Below, one piece after another: positions 53,601 to 54,749 of a stretch of 54,749 nt of DNA. Within the stretch, counting starts at the first letter, position 1; each line of letters opens with the position of its first letter. The DNA comes from Phycisphaerales bacterium (GTDB lineage: Bacteria > Planctomycetota > Phycisphaerae > Phycisphaerales > UBA1924), in the NCBI GenBank assembly GCA_029260555.1, contig JAJDCZ010000053.1:1-54749 (forward strand), written 5' to 3'. The notes beneath the pieces were generated by a model. It worked only from the letters and a program-made list of their open reading frames with translations. It made no database searches and was not told where the DNA came from. The position numbers were made by a program, and so were the translations under genes.

Positions 53601-54749
53601 GTGACGGCTACGGATGTCGAAGTGGTGGCTGTGACGGGTGGGGTGGTTCTTGGGGCGACAACCACACTGACATCGATTAATAATAATATTGATTTTTCAA
53701 ATGCGAGCGGTATCGATGCCAGTACGGTTGGTGTTGAGGGGCTTTCTATTGATGCAGGTAATGCTGTGATTTCAGTGCCTGCAGTTGGAGCGGCAGTTGA
53801 GCCTGCTTCGGCTTCGTTTACAACGACGGGTACGGTAAATCTTGGTGGAAACATCAGCCTGGATGGCGGCGGAAACATTGATTTTCAGAATGCCTCTGCG
53901 GTTTCGTTAAGCACAGGTGGCGTGGCGCTTGATACTGATGCAGCAGGTGGGGGTACGGCAGGTGGTGATGTGCTGTTTGGTGCAACAACGACGGTTGATG
54001 GCGCCCAGGTATTGACCATTGATACGAGTGCGACTGGAGTGGGGGCGGATGGTGCTGTTGCACTTGGGGGTTTGGGTGGGGCTACGCCTTTGACATCTTT
54101 GACGGTGACTGCGGGTACAGGCACGGTGACGCTGAACGGCAACATCAGTGTTGATGGCAGTGGGAATGTCGATCTGTCTGGTTCGAGTGATGTGAATCTG
54201 GCATCGAGTGTGATAGTTGATACGGATGCAACAGGTGGTGTAACGGGTGCTGGCGATGTGCTGTTTGCAGCTGCGGGAGCGGTTGATGGAGCAGCGGGTG
54301 AGACGCTGACGGTTACGACGACGGCTGATGGCGGCGGCGGCGATGGTGTGGTTGCGTTTGGCTTGATAGGTCAGTCTGGTGCAGGTCTGGAACTGGGTGC
54401 ATTGACAGTAACCGCGGGTACAGGCACGGTGACGCTGAACGGCAACATCAGTGTTGATGGCAGTGGGAATGTCGATCTGTCTGGTTCGAGTGATGTGAAT
54501 CTGGCATCGAGTGTAGCTATTGATACGGATGCAGCGGGTGGTTTATCGGCGGGTGGTGCTGTGAACTTTGGTTCAGCGACGATTGATGGCGGGCAATCGC
54601 TGACGATCGATACGACAGCAGATGGTGGCGGGGGTTCTGGTGCTGTGACAACGGGTGCGATCGGGTCAGGCACGCGGCTGAGCACGGTGGATGTAACAGC
54701 GGGCACATGGAATATGAACGGTGATGTGCTGACTGATGGCGGCGCTGGG
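50697..54749 (+). CDS. TpsA filamentous-haemagglutinin-like exoprotein (3' end outside window)
   Basis: An open frame of 1351 codons running off the window. After a signal peptide ('LAGALVAVLCVPAMAG') comes the TPS domain: 'TIQRAGDLTRITASNNAIINYSQFNV', 'INPAGVFFGPGS' (a variant of the NPNG motif), 'NQGTI' repeats and 'DPRDITI'. The rest is a Gly/Thr/Asp/Val-rich beta-helix built of 15-25-residue coils, with near-identical longer repeats at the end. Such proteins act as adhesins, contact-dependent toxins or surface fibres; the functional C-terminus is not visible. It follows its TpsB partner by 111 nt. AGGA precedes the paired ATGs at 50697 and 50700. Confidence 0.88.
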   Translation, partial: MMVNRFKRFGSRAGHAGGLASCDVLAGALVAVLCVPAMAGPEGAQVVHGTATIQRAGDLTRITASNNAIINYSQFNVAHQEIVRFIQPGATARVLNRITGPDPSRIDGTIQANGQVYFINPAGVFFGPGSILDVGGLYAAAGQISNADFLQGIDRFTSLSGEVINQGTIQGDLVALIGERVSNQGTIFADKGVIALVSGEDVLLGENQGNMYARIEGAASKLDASNQAGVSNTGTIDAPGGQAMLASGDMYALAIFNEGSIRAATVGIEGGGGTVRVSGMIDASNSAGVGGTVQITGERVGLFDAKIDASGSMGGGQVLVGGDYQGKGDVPTASRTYVSSVSTINADATVAGDGGQVVVWSDEITRYGGHISARGLDGGRGGQAEVSGKETLIFRGGVDLASDGGEAGHLLLDPRDITIEDGGSDDVGNNDAFGENSSSDVSFDADLITAITDGGTDVTLQANQDIFVNEAITTNNGGGAGGVITLQAGREIQINANITTDDAALVLIANETVGSGVVDGDRGAGVGGVTIASGVTLDAGTADISITVSTGPTTNFASGDISLEALTTTGDVLILNNGLTAGSGIVRTSGGALITASSVAFDVTGAGGGGEIGASGSEIPVTVTNLEARGQSGGVFIASGAQGYTVGGATLGGLTGVSTSGGGEIDLAALGGDITITEAVAGSVAGNVTIFTGGNLDLQAASGGVDAVSGTISLSGSTDVTISDTVGSASTGDIALFADADGNAAGDLSITAAVGNATSGALTLTGDTVSIGATADGSGVLTIQPASNISIGVGDVAAGAFTVTTTDLGNIGSSIPSLVIGRATGTHTIIVDNAGTLELPVSTTIRTPNGGSITIDDVLSGSVNSAAITLDGSGATTTLNANITTAGQDIIISDSVVIGNLGNITITTGAGGGQIRIDGAIEGTANDAESLSLNAGTGAITLGSTVGSTVRLGTFTLTSSGQFTTGGDVTATDVEVVAVTGGVVLGATTTLTSINNNIDFSNASGIDASTVGVEGLSIDAGNAVISVPAVGAAVEPASASFTTTGTVNLGGNISLDGGGNIDFQNASAVSLSTGGVALDTDAAGGGTAGGDVLFGATTTVDGAQVLTIDTSATGVGADGAVALGGLGGATPLTSLTVTAGTGTVTLNGNISVDGSGNVDLSGSSDVNLASSVIVDTDATGGVTGAGDVLFAAAGAVDGAAGETLTVTTTADGGGGDGVVAFGLIGQSGAGLELGALTVTAGTGTVTLNGNISVDGSGNVDLSGSSDVNLASSVAIDTDAAGGLSAGGAVNFGSATIDGGQSLTIDTTADGGGGSGAVTTGAIGSGTRLSTVDVTAGTWNMNGDVLTDGGAG
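54111..54514 (+). repeat. Direct repeat of 101 bp inside tpsA
   Basis: 54111-54211 and 54414-54514 are identical, 303 bp apart (101 codons). They encode the same segment starting AGTGTVTLNGNISVDGSG. A diverged relative lies around 53830-53950. Confidence 0.9.

Noticed and set aside
1..54749. CRISPR array, rRNA operon or prophage
   Set aside because: No regularly spaced short repeats, no rRNA sequence and no phage structural genes other than the T6SS components were seen.

Overview
The window looks like a chromosomal segment of a flagellated planctomycete, most likely class Phycisphaerae or a close relative. Several lineage-typical traits point that way. One secreted protein ends in a two-repeat dockerin closed by 'GCP'. 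Two secreted proteins end in PEP-CTERM-like tails with a 'PTPG' motif. Flagellar genes are linked to fliW/csrA, menaquinone is made by the futalosine route (MqnC), and a large two-partner secretion locus is present. No database search was possible, so the taxonomy is an inference.

Layout. (1) 1-5.8 kb: the 5' edge of a probable IS transposase (minus), a secreted SGNH-type protein with dockerin, tRNA-Thr(CGU), ndk, a long structured leader and recA, a CopD-like membrane protein, a palindromic REP-like element and a PEP-CTERM protein. (2) 5.9-13.4 kb: a minus-strand operon (mqnC, folK, exported unknown, sulfotransferase), a divergent membrane protein, a second PEP-CTERM protein and a XerC/D recombinase. 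(3) 13.5-24 kb: a minus-strand flagellar block running flgI, flgJ-like, flgN, flgK, flgL, fliW, csrA and two flagellin genes, followed upstream by a second copy of the REP-like element. This is a complete CsrA-FliW-flagellin control unit, and both flagellin leaders carry the same CsrA-like Shine-Dalgarno motif. (4) 24-28.3 kb: a probable outer-membrane protein, an alpha/beta hydrolase, a GHL10-type glycosidase-like protein and an ROK kinase.

(5) 28.4-47.8 kb: a type VI secretion (T6SS)-like locus on the plus strand. It encodes an unrecognised 675-aa protein, a TssJ-like lipoprotein, a giant membrane-spanning pseudokinase, a TagH-C-like protein, TssK, TssL, TssM and a giant TagF protein. The most notable feature is that the pseudokinase and TagF proteins share one plan: a cytosolic T6SS regulator at the N-terminus, one membrane segment, a long helical stretch, and a homologous C-terminal sulfatase-modifying-factor (FGE/TagR-like) domain that should lie in the periplasm. 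In Pseudomonas the PpkA, TagF and TagR functions are carried by separate proteins, so this looks like a rewired envelope-sensing switch. Sheath, tube, spike and ClpV genes are not in the window.

(6) 48.1 kb to the end: a two-partner secretion pair. The TpsB transporter has an unusual duplicated N-terminal domain. The TpsA exoprotein runs off the window and contains near-identical repeats of about 101 residues. From about 26 kb onward the coding strand is strikingly G-rich and C-poor compared with the first 25 kb, which suggests a different mutational or acquisition history.
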